Assembly (NCBI GenBank): GCA_902780695.1 | Contig: CACZGM010000018.1 | Span: forward strand, 1 to 64,000 | Origin: an uncultured Ruminococcus sp. | GTDB taxonomy: Bacteria; Bacillota; Clostridia; Oscillospirales; Ruminococcaceae | DNA length: 64,000 nt | Direction: 5' to 3' | Part shown: positions 57,859 to 64,000 of the stretch, piece after piece | Layout: each line of letters opens with the position of its first letter | Position numbering within the stretch: the first letter of the stretch is position 1 | Notes under the pieces: generated by a model | Databases searched by the model: none | Told to the model about the DNA's origin: nothing | The model's input: the letters and a program-made list of their open reading frames with translations, nothing else | Made by a program: the position numbers and the translations under genes

Positions 57859-58278
57859 TTACAGTCCGAGCTCCATTGCCACATCTACGAGAGCCTGATC
57901 GTTCATCTTGCTGTTTATCGCTTCCCACTTTTCCTTGTCCCATATCTCTGCGCGGCCTTCGAGACCTACTATGACGACATCGGTCGTGAGTCCCGCGTAT
58001 TCACGGAGAGGGGCGGGGATAAGTGCGCGTCCCTGCTTGTCGGGTTCAATGTCGAACGCGCTTCCGAACAGAAATCTCTGCAGGTCTGCGGTCTTGGTCT
58101 GCGGCATTTCGCGTATTCTTGCGACGAGCTGCTCCCAGTCCTCGGTCTTATACACCTTTATGCAAGGCGCACCGATCGTTTTGGAGATCATAAAGACGGT
58201 GCCGAGCTCATCACGGAGCTTTACCGGGAAGTTCATTCTGCCTTTTGCGTCGAGGGTGCTTTTGAATTCGCCGCGCAC
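57859..58278 (-). CDS. mraZ: Transcriptional regulator MraZ
   Basis: 139 residues, two SpoVT/AbrB-like halves (EFKSTLDAKGRMNFPVKLRDEL and FDIEPDKQGRALIPAPLREYAG), each with the DxKGR core. MraZ binds repeats upstream of its own gene and controls the division cluster. Start is GTG (58278) with AAAGGAG 10 bases upstream; an ATG between them is out of frame. The AAAGTG boxes at 58399-58440 are its likely targets. Confidence 0.95.
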   Translation of the reverse strand: MRGEFKSTLDAKGRMNFPVKLRDELGTVFMISKTIGAPCIKVYKTEDWEQLVARIREMPQTKTADLQRFLFGSAFDIEPDKQGRALIPAPLREYAGLTTDVVIVGLEGRAEIWDKEKWEAINSKMNDQALVDVAMELGL

Positions 58279-58315
58279 GTCTTATCATCTCCTTTCGGTG
58301 TTTTATAAAAGGTAA

Positions 58316-58392
58316 GTTTTCAACAGTTTCAACAGTTTTGGCATTAGTTGGAGGTTTATGCCCTGCGAAACTGTTGAAAACTTTGTGGATAA
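58316..58392 (-). promoter_or_regulatory. Long inverted repeat and DnaA box upstream of mraZ
   Basis: GTTTTCAACAGTTTC (58316-58330) and GAAACTGTTGAAAAC (58367-58381) form a perfect 15-bp inverted repeat enclosing GGCAT/ATGCC (58340-58344 with 58358-58362). Directly beyond it TTATCCACA (minus strand of 58384-58392) is an exact DnaA-box consensus. Confidence 0.6.
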
Positions 58393-58398
58393 CGTTAA

Positions 58399-58440
58399 AA
58401 AGTGAACTTTTTACCAAAAAAGTGGACAAAAAACCACTTT
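58399..58440 (-). promoter_or_regulatory. Candidate MraZ-binding boxes
   Basis: AAAGTG at 58399-58404 and 58419-58424 (20 bases apart, two helical turns) and an inverted copy at 58435-58440. They resemble the AAAGTG-type repeats described for MraZ autoregulation. Confidence 0.55.
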
Positions 58441-58731
58441 ACTAACATTATACTCCCGCGAGCCCGAAAAATCAAGTATGAATTTGCGTTTGAGCGTCCC
58501 AAAAGTATAGAAGTTTCGATACGAATTTTGTTGACATTGTACAAAAATCAGCACTCCGTTTTGAGTTGTATTCACAAATTTTCTGCGCCAATCACAAAAT
58601 ATTGTGCTTATTTGTCGAGGCTCTTCCTATATATTGTGTTGCTTCGTCGAAGGTGGTTTTTTCGTCACTTTTATTTTGCCATTTTATATGTTATAATAGG
58701 AGAAGTGAATGGTGAGGCAAAGGAGACCGAT

Positions 58732-59268
58732 ATGAAGAAGAAATACCTTGAAATAGGAAAGATAACAAAGCTGCAGGGACTGAAAGGCGAGGTAAGAGTG
58801 CAGTATTACTGCGACGAGCCGGAAATGCTCTGCGATTTTGATACGCTGTACCTCGGAAAGGAGCATACACCTGTAAATCCGCAGAAGGCGAGATATCTGA
58901 AAGCGGACGTGGCTGTGCTGAAGCTGAAAGGCGTGGACACTCCCGAAGACGCGGAAAAGCTGATCGGAAAGATGCTGTATTTTGACCGCGATGATATGGA
59001 GCTCCCCGAGGACACATGGTTCATACAGGACATCATCGGGCTTGACGTGTATGACGCGGACAGCGGGAAGCTGTACGGAAAGGTTGACGACATCTACCAG
59101 AACGGGACCGCGGACGTGTATTCCGTGAAAACTCCGTCCGGTGCGCAGCTTATGTTCCCGGCGATACCGGAGGTGCTGCTCGATACGGACACGGAAGCGG
59201 GGCGGATAACGATAAGACCGCTTGACGGGCTGTTTGACCCGGAGGTGATCGAAGATGATAAGGATTAA
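58732..59268 (+). CDS. rimM: 16S rRNA processing protein RimM
   Basis: 178 residues from the ATG at 58732 (AAAGGAG 6 bases upstream). YLEIGKITKLQGLKGEVRV is the RimM N-terminus; the PRC-barrel half carries DTWFIQDIIGLDVYD and ends with LDGLFDPEVIED, close to the usual LLD-type ending. It assists 30S assembly by binding S19. A TATAAT at 58692-58697 is a likely -10. rimM overlaps trmD by 14 bases. Confidence 0.93.
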   Translation: MKKKYLEIGKITKLQGLKGEVRVQYYCDEPEMLCDFDTLYLGKEHTPVNPQKARYLKADVAVLKLKGVDTPEDAEKLIGKMLYFDRDDMELPEDTWFIQDIIGLDVYDADSGKLYGKVDDIYQNGTADVYSVKTPSGAQLMFPAIPEVLLDTDTEAGRITIRPLDGLFDPEVIEDDKD

Positions 59269-59938
59269 CATTGCCACGCTGTTCCCTGAGATGTGCGAGG
59301 CGTTCCTGTCGGAGAGCATTATCGGACGGGCGAGGAAGTCCGGTGCGGTGGAGATAGGCTGCCGGAACATACGGAACTACACGCTTGACAAGCACCGCCG
59401 TGTGGATGACAAGCCTTTCGGCGGCGGCACGGGTATGGTGATGCAGGCTCAGCCGATATACGACTGTGTTATGTCGATCATCGGGGATCTCGGTGAGGGT
59501 GCGAAGCCGCGGCTGATCTATATGTCTCCGCAGGGCAGGACGCTCACGCAGGAGGTCGTCAAGGAGCTTGCCGCGGAGGACGATCTTATCATACTCTGCG
59601 GGCATTACGAGGGCGTTGACCAGCGGGTGCTTGACGAGCTGGGATTTGAGGAGATATCGGTGGGGGATTACGTCGTGACGGGCGGGGAGATGCCTGCGCT
59701 GATACTTACGGACGCGGTCTGCCGTTTACAGGAGGGCGTTCTGCCGAACGAGGACGCGTACTCAAAGGAGAGCCACTACAACGGGCTGCTTGAATATCCG
59801 CAGTACACCCGTCCGGAGGAATGGCGGGGCAGACGGGTGCCGGAGGTACTGATATCCGGGCATCACGAGAATATCCGTAAGTGGCAGGAGGAGCAGTCGC
59901 TTGACGTGACCCGCAAAAAGCGCCCGGAGCTTCTTTAA
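59255..59938 (+). CDS. trmD: tRNA m1G37 methyltransferase
   Basis: 227 residues. INIATLFPEMCEAFLSESIIGRA, FGGGTGMVMQAQPIYD, LCGHYEGVDQRVLDE and ISVGDYVVTGGEMPALILTDAVCR are the SPOUT-family TrmD hallmarks, including the knot that binds SAM. It methylates G37 next to the anticodon and prevents frameshifting. Overlap with rimM implies coupled translation. rplS or rpsP, which often flank this pair, are not here. Confidence 0.96.
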   Translation: MIRINIATLFPEMCEAFLSESIIGRARKSGAVEIGCRNIRNYTLDKHRRVDDKPFGGGTGMVMQAQPIYDCVMSIIGDLGEGAKPRLIYMSPQGRTLTQEVVKELAAEDDLIILCGHYEGVDQRVLDELGFEEISVGDYVVTGGEMPALILTDAVCRLQEGVLPNEDAYSKESHYNGLLEYPQYTRPEEWRGRRVPEVLISGHHENIRKWQEEQSLDVTRKKRPELL

Positions 59939-60300
59939 GAGATTTTAGAGAAGGGGCTCTGAGTCTGTCGGTCAGCCCCTCTGGCGCAAGCGCCACCTCC
60001 CCGTGTTCGGGGAGACACCCCTGTGACCCCGCAATCCCCCTTTAAAAAAGGGGGATTGACCCCCTAAATAAATGCAGTATTTCAGAGTTCAGACATATTT
60101 CAAACACAGACTGAAACGCAGTGGGGTTGGCGATTTATCAAAAACGAGACTCCGGAATCTGTCTCCCCATTGAAGTATTGTGAAAAGTAGAGACACACTG
60201 TGACTTATTGCCGCGGCTGTCAATGAGTCGCCGCATATGCAAAAGCCGCCCGTTAAACCTCACTTGTGCGGCGGACTGCTTCCGGGCGCTCGCCCGGTTG
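59935..60300. repeat. Composite dispersed repeat downstream of trmD
   Basis: 365 bases without a gene. Inverted relative to 8664-8930 and 48313-48475: GAGAAGGGGCTCTG, CAGCCCCTCTGGCGCAAGCGCC, CCGTGTTCGGGGAGAC, the CCCCCTTTAAAAAAGGGGG hairpin, GAAACGCAGTGGGGTTGGC, then the 122-base unit 60156-60277. It shows that separate modules travel in a fixed order. Confidence 0.75.
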
Positions 60301-60435
60301 AAAACTGTTGTCTATGTTGAATAGGCTGTTGAAAAGTATTTATACAAAATCAACAACAACGGTTGAGAAAATGCATTTTTATTATGTCTAATCGGAGAAT
60401 TATACCGAAAAAACCGCAAAAAGGCAAAAAATATG

Positions 60436-60464
60436 TTGACTTGAAAAGGATTTGAGATTATACT
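60436..60464 (+). promoter_or_regulatory. ptsH promoter
   Basis: TTGACT (60436-60441), 17-base spacer, TATACT (60459-60464); leader about 70 bases with GGAGGGAT before the ATG. Confidence 0.7.
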
Positions 60465-60543
60465 AATGGATGTAAACGGCAGACACGCATAGCGGCTGTC
60501 ATAAGGAGACATTATAAAAGTATAAAGACGGAGGGATCTTTTT

Positions 60544-60807
60544 ATGTTCGTAAGAGAAGTAGAAGTAAAGAATCAGGTTGGTCTGCACGCAAGACCCGCT
60601 ACATTCTTCATTCAGAAGGCTAACGAGTACAAGTCTTCTATATGGGTAGAAAAGGAAGAGCGCAGAGTTAACGCAAAGAGCCTTCTCGGTATTCTTTCAC
60701 TCGGTATCGTAGGCGGCACACCTATCCGCATCATCGCTGACGGTTCCGACGAGCAGCTTGCAGTTGACGGACTCACAAAGCTCATCGAAAGCGGTTTCGA
60801 GGAATAA
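60544..60807 (+). CDS. ptsH: Phosphocarrier protein HPr
   Basis: 87 residues. GLHARPA contains the phospho-accepting His15, and NAKSLLGILSLG contains Ser46, the HPr-kinase site used for catabolite control in Firmicutes. It passes phosphate from enzyme I to sugar-specific EIIA. Monocistronic; no ptsI beside it, which is common in Clostridia. Codon use is biased toward A-ending high-expression codons (for example AAG, GTA, CGC mix), in keeping with an abundant protein. Confidence 0.95.
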   Translation: MFVREVEVKNQVGLHARPATFFIQKANEYKSSIWVEKEERRVNAKSLLGILSLGIVGGTPIRIIADGSDEQLAVDGLTKLIESGFEE

Positions 60808-60829
60808 TAGATACACAGCAGATATAAAG

Positions 60830-60859
60830 GCCGCACTTTCGGGTGCGGCTTATCTTTTT
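60830..60859 (+). terminator. ptsH terminator, abutting the next ribosome site
   Basis: GCCGCAC/GTGCGGC (60830-60836 with 60843-60849) followed by TTATCTTTTT. The next gene has its GGAG at 60860, so expression of that gene needs read-through or an unseen promoter. Confidence 0.85.
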
Positions 60860-60868
60860 GGAGAAGTT

Positions 60869-61576
60869 ATGAAAAAGCTGAAACGGCTTATGCCTATATA
60901 TATTATAATGGTATGCTGCATTATCTCGCTTGCCGGGTGCGGCGGCGCGAACTACGACGGCAAGAACCTTGTGGACAGGGCGAAGAAGATGCACACAGAG
61001 CTTGAAGCCGCGCATATCACGGTGTCGGATAAAAATACCGGTGAATATCTGCAGGAGATAACCTACCGCTTTGAGGGCGATGTGATGCAGTATATGTACA
61101 TCGGGCGGGACGCGGAGACCGGCGAGGAATACTACGAATTCAACAACGGCACCGAGCTCGACACATGGCATACCGGAGATACGGCGTGGACGGCTGCGGC
61201 AAGAGGCAGCGAGGGATATTACAACTACTCCCGCGCAAAACGTCACTACTTCGCGGACGGGGAGCTCCTGCTCAATGATTATGCCGCGGCTGTTACCGGT
61301 GCCGAAGCGGGAGCGGATATCGGAGACCGGAAAAAAGTCGCTTTGCTGTACGACGACAGCGTAATATCGCAGTACGGACAGATGACCGGAGTTTCCGGTT
61401 ACAGACAGACTTTCGGTTTTACGGAAACAGGCAGATGCGACGAAGTCTATGTGAATTATATGAAAGATGACAGGCAATACGGATATTGTATCCGCATTGA
61501 TGAATGTGACCCTGCCAAGCCGATAGCACGCGTTGAACCGCCCGCACTCGCGGAGAAAACGGAGAACGGACAATGA
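60869..61576 (+). CDS. Lipoprotein of unknown function
   Basis: 235 residues from the ATG at 60869 (GGAG 5-9 bases upstream). Signal peptide with lipobox ISLAGC, then a mixed domain (LEAAHITVSDKNTGEYLQEITYRFEGDVMQYMYIGRD, YYEFNNGTELDTWHTGDTAWTAA) reminiscent of outer-surface LolA-like beta folds, but I recognise no family. It would sit outside the membrane. It overlaps the next membrane gene by 4 bases (ATGA), so the two are probably functionally linked. Confidence 0.75.
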   Translation: MKKLKRLMPIYIIMVCCIISLAGCGGANYDGKNLVDRAKKMHTELEAAHITVSDKNTGEYLQEITYRFEGDVMQYMYIGRDAETGEEYYEFNNGTELDTWHTGDTAWTAAARGSEGYYNYSRAKRHYFADGELLLNDYAAAVTGAEAGADIGDRKKVALLYDDSVISQYGQMTGVSGYRQTFGFTETGRCDEVYVNYMKDDRQYGYCIRIDECDPAKPIARVEPPALAEKTENGQ

Positions 61577-62199
61577 CGGCGAAAAAACAGCATAATATCG
61601 CACTTGCGCTGAATATCGCGGCGTTTGTGCTGGGGAGCGTCGGCATAGGCTTTCGCCTGACGCACAGCCTGAGCGACTTCTTCCTCTATTACACGCAGAT
61701 CTCGAACGTTATCGCGGTCATTTCCTCGGCAATGTACATAGTCTGCCGGAATACGCAGAACAAGCGGCTCCGCGGGGCGGTCACGGCTTCGAGGTATCTC
61801 GGCGCGTGCATGCTTACCATGACTTTTCTCGTCGTGGTGTGCATCTTCGTCCCGTTCGGCACGGAAGTCACCACAAGGCGGCTGCTCGGGTCGGTGAACG
61901 GGATACTGCACCATATAGTATGCCCGCTTGTATCGGTGATTTCGTACATTTTCTTCGAGGACGGGGTAAAGACCCGGCGCGCTCTGCTGATACCGTTCAC
62001 CGCGACGGCGATATATGCGTTCACGGTCTATACGCTGAACTTTCTGCGGCTCGCGGAAGCGCCGTACCCGTTCTTCGAGGTTTACGATCACCCGGTCTGG
62101 GAGCTGATCGCGTGGTTCGTCGGACTTATGGCGATGATAACGTGTATCGCGGCGGCGGTGAGGCTTGGAAATCTCGCAAAAGACAGAAAAAAGAAGTGA
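61573..62199 (+). CDS. Pr6Pr-like six-helix membrane protein
   Basis: 208 residues, six transmembrane helices. FFLYYTQISNVIAVISSAMYIV, GILHHIVCPLVSVISYIFFED and the conserved PYPFFEVYDHPVWELIAWF near the end resemble the Pr6Pr family of bacterial six-helix proteins, role unknown. The ATG overlaps the lipoprotein stop. It ends in a basic KDRKKK tail. Confidence 0.78.
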   Translation: MTAKKQHNIALALNIAAFVLGSVGIGFRLTHSLSDFFLYYTQISNVIAVISSAMYIVCRNTQNKRLRGAVTASRYLGACMLTMTFLVVVCIFVPFGTEVTTRRLLGSVNGILHHIVCPLVSVISYIFFEDGVKTRRALLIPFTATAIYAFTVYTLNFLRLAEAPYPFFEVYDHPVWELIAWFVGLMAMITCIAAAVRLGNLAKDRKKK

Positions 62200-62290
62200 A
62201 CCGGCGGGTGTCGGTTCACTTTTGTTATAGTTGCACAAAACGACGTTCTGAAATTGTTAAAAATTCTACATGAGAAATTTTCAAAAAATA

Positions 62291-62319
62291 TTGCTATTTA
62301 TAGAAAAATAATGTATAAT
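62291..62319 (+). promoter_or_regulatory. Promoter of the S10 ribosomal operon
   Basis: TTGCTA (62291-62296), 17-base spacer, TATAAT (62314-62319), in a long A/T-rich upstream tract. Confidence 0.7.
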
Positions 62320-62326
62320 ACTTCTT

Positions 62327-62588
62327 GCACGCTGTAAATGCGTTGAAACCGAAGGTTGCACCGAAAGGTGGGAATTTCGGCGGAGTATGCGGGGTCACGA
62401 ATCCCGCGAAAGGCTTTTTACCCGCACAATGAAGCGGGGAAGGGTCCGCCAGTGACGGATACCCCCTGCAAATATTCCACATCCCGGCGAGATATCGTCA
62501 GGCAGGGAACACACGATATAGTGTAAGCGTAAAACAGCCTTCCCGGACACATAATCAAGTGCAAATATTACGAAAGGGGTAAACTACA
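62327..62588 (+). promoter_or_regulatory. Structured 5' leader of the S10 operon
   Basis: About 260 untranslated bases with several hairpins: CCGAA...TTTCGG around CACC-GAAA-GGTG (about 62350-62379) and GGGTCCG...CGGATACCC (about 62443-62465). S10 operons are commonly autoregulated through such leaders, classically by L4 (rplD, present here) in E. coli. A specific protein ligand is inference. Confidence 0.55.
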
Positions 62589-62900
62589 GTGGCAGCAAAG
62601 GAAGTTGTAAGAGTCAAGATCAAGGGCTATGAACACGGAATCGTTGATGCGGCAGCAGCAAAGATCGTTGAGACCGCAAAGAGAACAGGTTCGAGAGTTG
62701 CAGGACCTATCCCGCTCCCTACAAACAAGGAAGTCATCACGATCCTTCGTGCGGTTCATAAGTACAAGGACAGCCGTGAACAGTTCGAGCTCAGGACTCA
62801 CAAGCGTCTTATCGACGTAATCCGCCCGACAAACAAGACCATAGAAGCTCTCCAGAGTCTTGAATTGCCGGCAGGCGTAGAAATTTCCATGGAATTCTAA
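62589..62900 (+). CDS. rpsJ: 30S ribosomal protein S10
   Basis: 103 residues, standard length. [28 protein letters not shown] and [41 protein letters not shown] are canonical. A small-subunit protein that also works as NusE in antitermination. Start is GTG (62589) with AAAGGGG upstream. It heads the S10-spc operon order S10-L3-L4. Confidence 0.97.
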   Translation: MAAKEVVRVKIKGYEHGIVDAAAAKIVETAKRTGSRVAGPIPLPTNKEVITILRAVHKYKDSREQFELRTHKRLIDVIRPTNKTIEALQSLELPAGVEISMEF

Positions 62901-62956
62901 GCGATTCCCCACCGAGCACTTCATAAAGGTGCCAAAGACAGAAGTTTCGAGTTATG

Positions 62957-63024
62957 TCGGGGTTTCCCGACCGCTAACCAAGGCAGATACGCTGCACTTG
63001 GTCACGTTGAGACAATGCTCAACC
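62957..63024 (+). promoter_or_regulatory. Three consecutive hairpins between rpsJ and rplC
   Basis: GTCGGG-CCCGAC (62957-62972), ACCAAG-GCAG...CTGC-CTTGGT (62978-63003) and GTTGAG-CTCAAC (63007-63024), then GGAGG before rplC. The rpsJ-rplC gap of 147 bases is longer than usual. Confidence 0.55.
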
Positions 63025-63047
63025 AATAACCAATAGGAGGAAAAACC

Positions 63048-63680
63048 ATGAAAAAAGGTTTGATCGCAAAGAAGATCGGTATGACCCAGATCTTTGACGA
63101 AGCGGGAAACGTTGTTCCCGTAACGGTAGTTGAAGCAGGCCCGTGCGTAGTCGTACAGAAGAAGACGACAGAAAATGACGGATACGAGGCTGTTCAGCTC
63201 GGCTTCGGCGATGTATCGCCCAAGCACACAAACAAGCCTATGCAGGGACATTTCAAGAAGAACGACGTGCCTTTCAAGAAGACACTCAAGGAGTTCAGAC
63301 TTGACGATATCTCCGGAATGAACGTAGGCGACATACTCAAGGCTGACACATTTGCAGCCGGCGACGTTATAGACGTTCAGGGCACAAGCAAAGGTAAAGG
63401 CTATCAGGGTGCTGTAAAGCGTCACAATCAGCACAGACTCAAGATGACACACGGTGCGGGCCCCGTACACAGAGAGCCCGGTTCAATGGGAGCCTGCTCC
63501 TCGCCGTCGAGAATATTCCCCGGCAAGGGAATGCCCGGTCACATGGGCGTTGACACCGTAACGGTGCAGAACCTCGTTGTTGTCAAAGTTGACGCGGAAA
63601 ACAATCTTATCGCAATCAAGGGTGCTGTTCCCGGTCCTAAGGGCGGAGTGCTTTGCATTACTGATGCGGTTAAGGCGTAA
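63048..63680 (+). CDS. rplC: 50S ribosomal protein L3
   Basis: 210 residues. [35 protein letters not shown] is a typical L3 start; [51 protein letters not shown] is the long conserved loop reaching the peptidyl transferase centre. AGGAGG lies 8 bases upstream. Followed by rplD after 14 bases. Confidence 0.97.
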   Translation: MKKGLIAKKIGMTQIFDEAGNVVPVTVVEAGPCVVVQKKTTENDGYEAVQLGFGDVSPKHTNKPMQGHFKKNDVPFKKTLKEFRLDDISGMNVGDILKADTFAAGDVIDVQGTSKGKGYQGAVKRHNQHRLKMTHGAGPVHREPGSMGACSSPSRIFPGKGMPGHMGVDTVTVQNLVVVKVDAENNLIAIKGAVPGPKGGVLCITDAVKA

Positions 63681-63694
63681 GGAGGAGGATCACT

Positions 63695-64000
63695 ATGGCA
63701 AACGTAAAAGTATATGATATGAACGGTCAGCCTGTTTCCGACCTCGAGCTTAATGATGCGGTATTCGGCATCGAACCGAACGCTGTGGTAATGCACGCTG
63801 CGGTTGTCAATTACCTCGCAAATCAGCGTCAGGGCACACAGTCCACGCTCACAAGAACAGAGGTAAGCGGCGGCGGCAAGAAGCCCTGGAGACAGAAGGG
63901 CACCGGTCACGCAAGACAGGGCTCCACAAGATCTCCTCAGTGGAGACACGGCGGAGTTGCTCTCGGACCCAAGCCCAGAAGCTACAGCTACTCATTAAAT
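63695..64000 (+). CDS. rplD: 50S ribosomal protein L4 (5' part; runs off the window)
   Basis: First 102 codons, open to the window edge. [68 protein letters not shown] and [14 protein letters not shown] [12 protein letters not shown] are standard L4. GGAGGAGG lies about 6 bases before the ATG. L4 is a 23S-binding assembly protein and often the autoregulator of this operon. Confidence 0.95.
   Translation, partial: MANVKVYDMNGQPVSDLELNDAVFGIEPNAVVMHAAVVNYLANQRQGTQSTLTRTEVSGGGKKPWRQKGTGHARQGSTRSPQWRHGGVALGPKPRSYSYSLN

Noticed and set aside
62320..62588. Small protein gene in the S10 leader (short frames on both strands)
   Set aside because: No frame has a convincing start and ribosome site, and the region is full of hairpins typical of an untranslated leader.

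Overview
The window reads as chromosomal DNA of a Gram-positive gut-type Clostridia, most like Ruminococcus/Oscillospiraceae. This is inferred from gene content and style, since no 16S is present. Supporting points are GatCAB with AspRS in one operon, dimeric-type GlyRS, HPr with both His15 and Ser46, a meso-DAP-type MurE, an MraZ-led division cluster, strong AGGAGG-type ribosome sites and many near-consensus vegetative promoters with 17-bp spacers. No tRNA or rRNA gene, phage, insertion sequence or CRISPR array was recognised.

Layout. 0-8.4 kb: HD-GYP protein, Nudix hydrolase, a HEPN-type abortive-infection protein under a perfect promoter, then gatC-gatA-gatB-aspS. 8.4-14.5 kb: a repeat-filled gap, a flotillin/NfeD membrane operon facing a YbjQ-regulator operon (both carry the same 15-bp palindrome at the predicted transcription start), a brnTA toxin-antitoxin pair, and a small zinc-ribbon membrane gene behind an attenuator-like RNA. 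14.5-28.7 kb: ilvE, an orphan Nif11-leader peptide, a lipoprotein, glyQS, a PdaA-like deacetylase, yajC, an operon of three Rnf-like membrane subunits plus a glycoside-hydrolase-like protein, a MecA-like adaptor, rpe and a secreted GH25 muramidase. 28.7-43.4 kb: alpha-galactosidase, ABC exporter, ung, cyclophilin, transglutaminase, pilT, cobU, an ECF sigma factor with a membrane sensor, and an ABC-F protein. 43.6-44.1 kb: a candidate type I toxin-antitoxin locus. 44.1-58.3 kb: the division and wall cluster on the minus strand (mraZ-rsmH-ftsL-PBP-murE-mraY-ftsW-murG-murA-divIB-ftsZ). 58.7-64 kb: rimM-trmD, ptsH, a lipoprotein with a membrane protein, and the start of the S10 ribosomal operon, cut off inside rplD.

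The most unusual items are (1) an Rnf-like D-E-A membrane module in which three of four expected iron-sulfur cysteines and the covalent-flavin motif are missing, with no B, C or G subunit beside it; (2) an unannotated 30-residue hydrophobic toxin with a convergent structured antisense RNA; (3) a leader RNA with mutually exclusive terminator and antiterminator stems; (4) the operator shared by the flotillin and YbjQ promoters; and (5) a mosaic of dispersed intergenic repeats reused in at least seven gaps. All calls come from reading the sequence; no database search was run.
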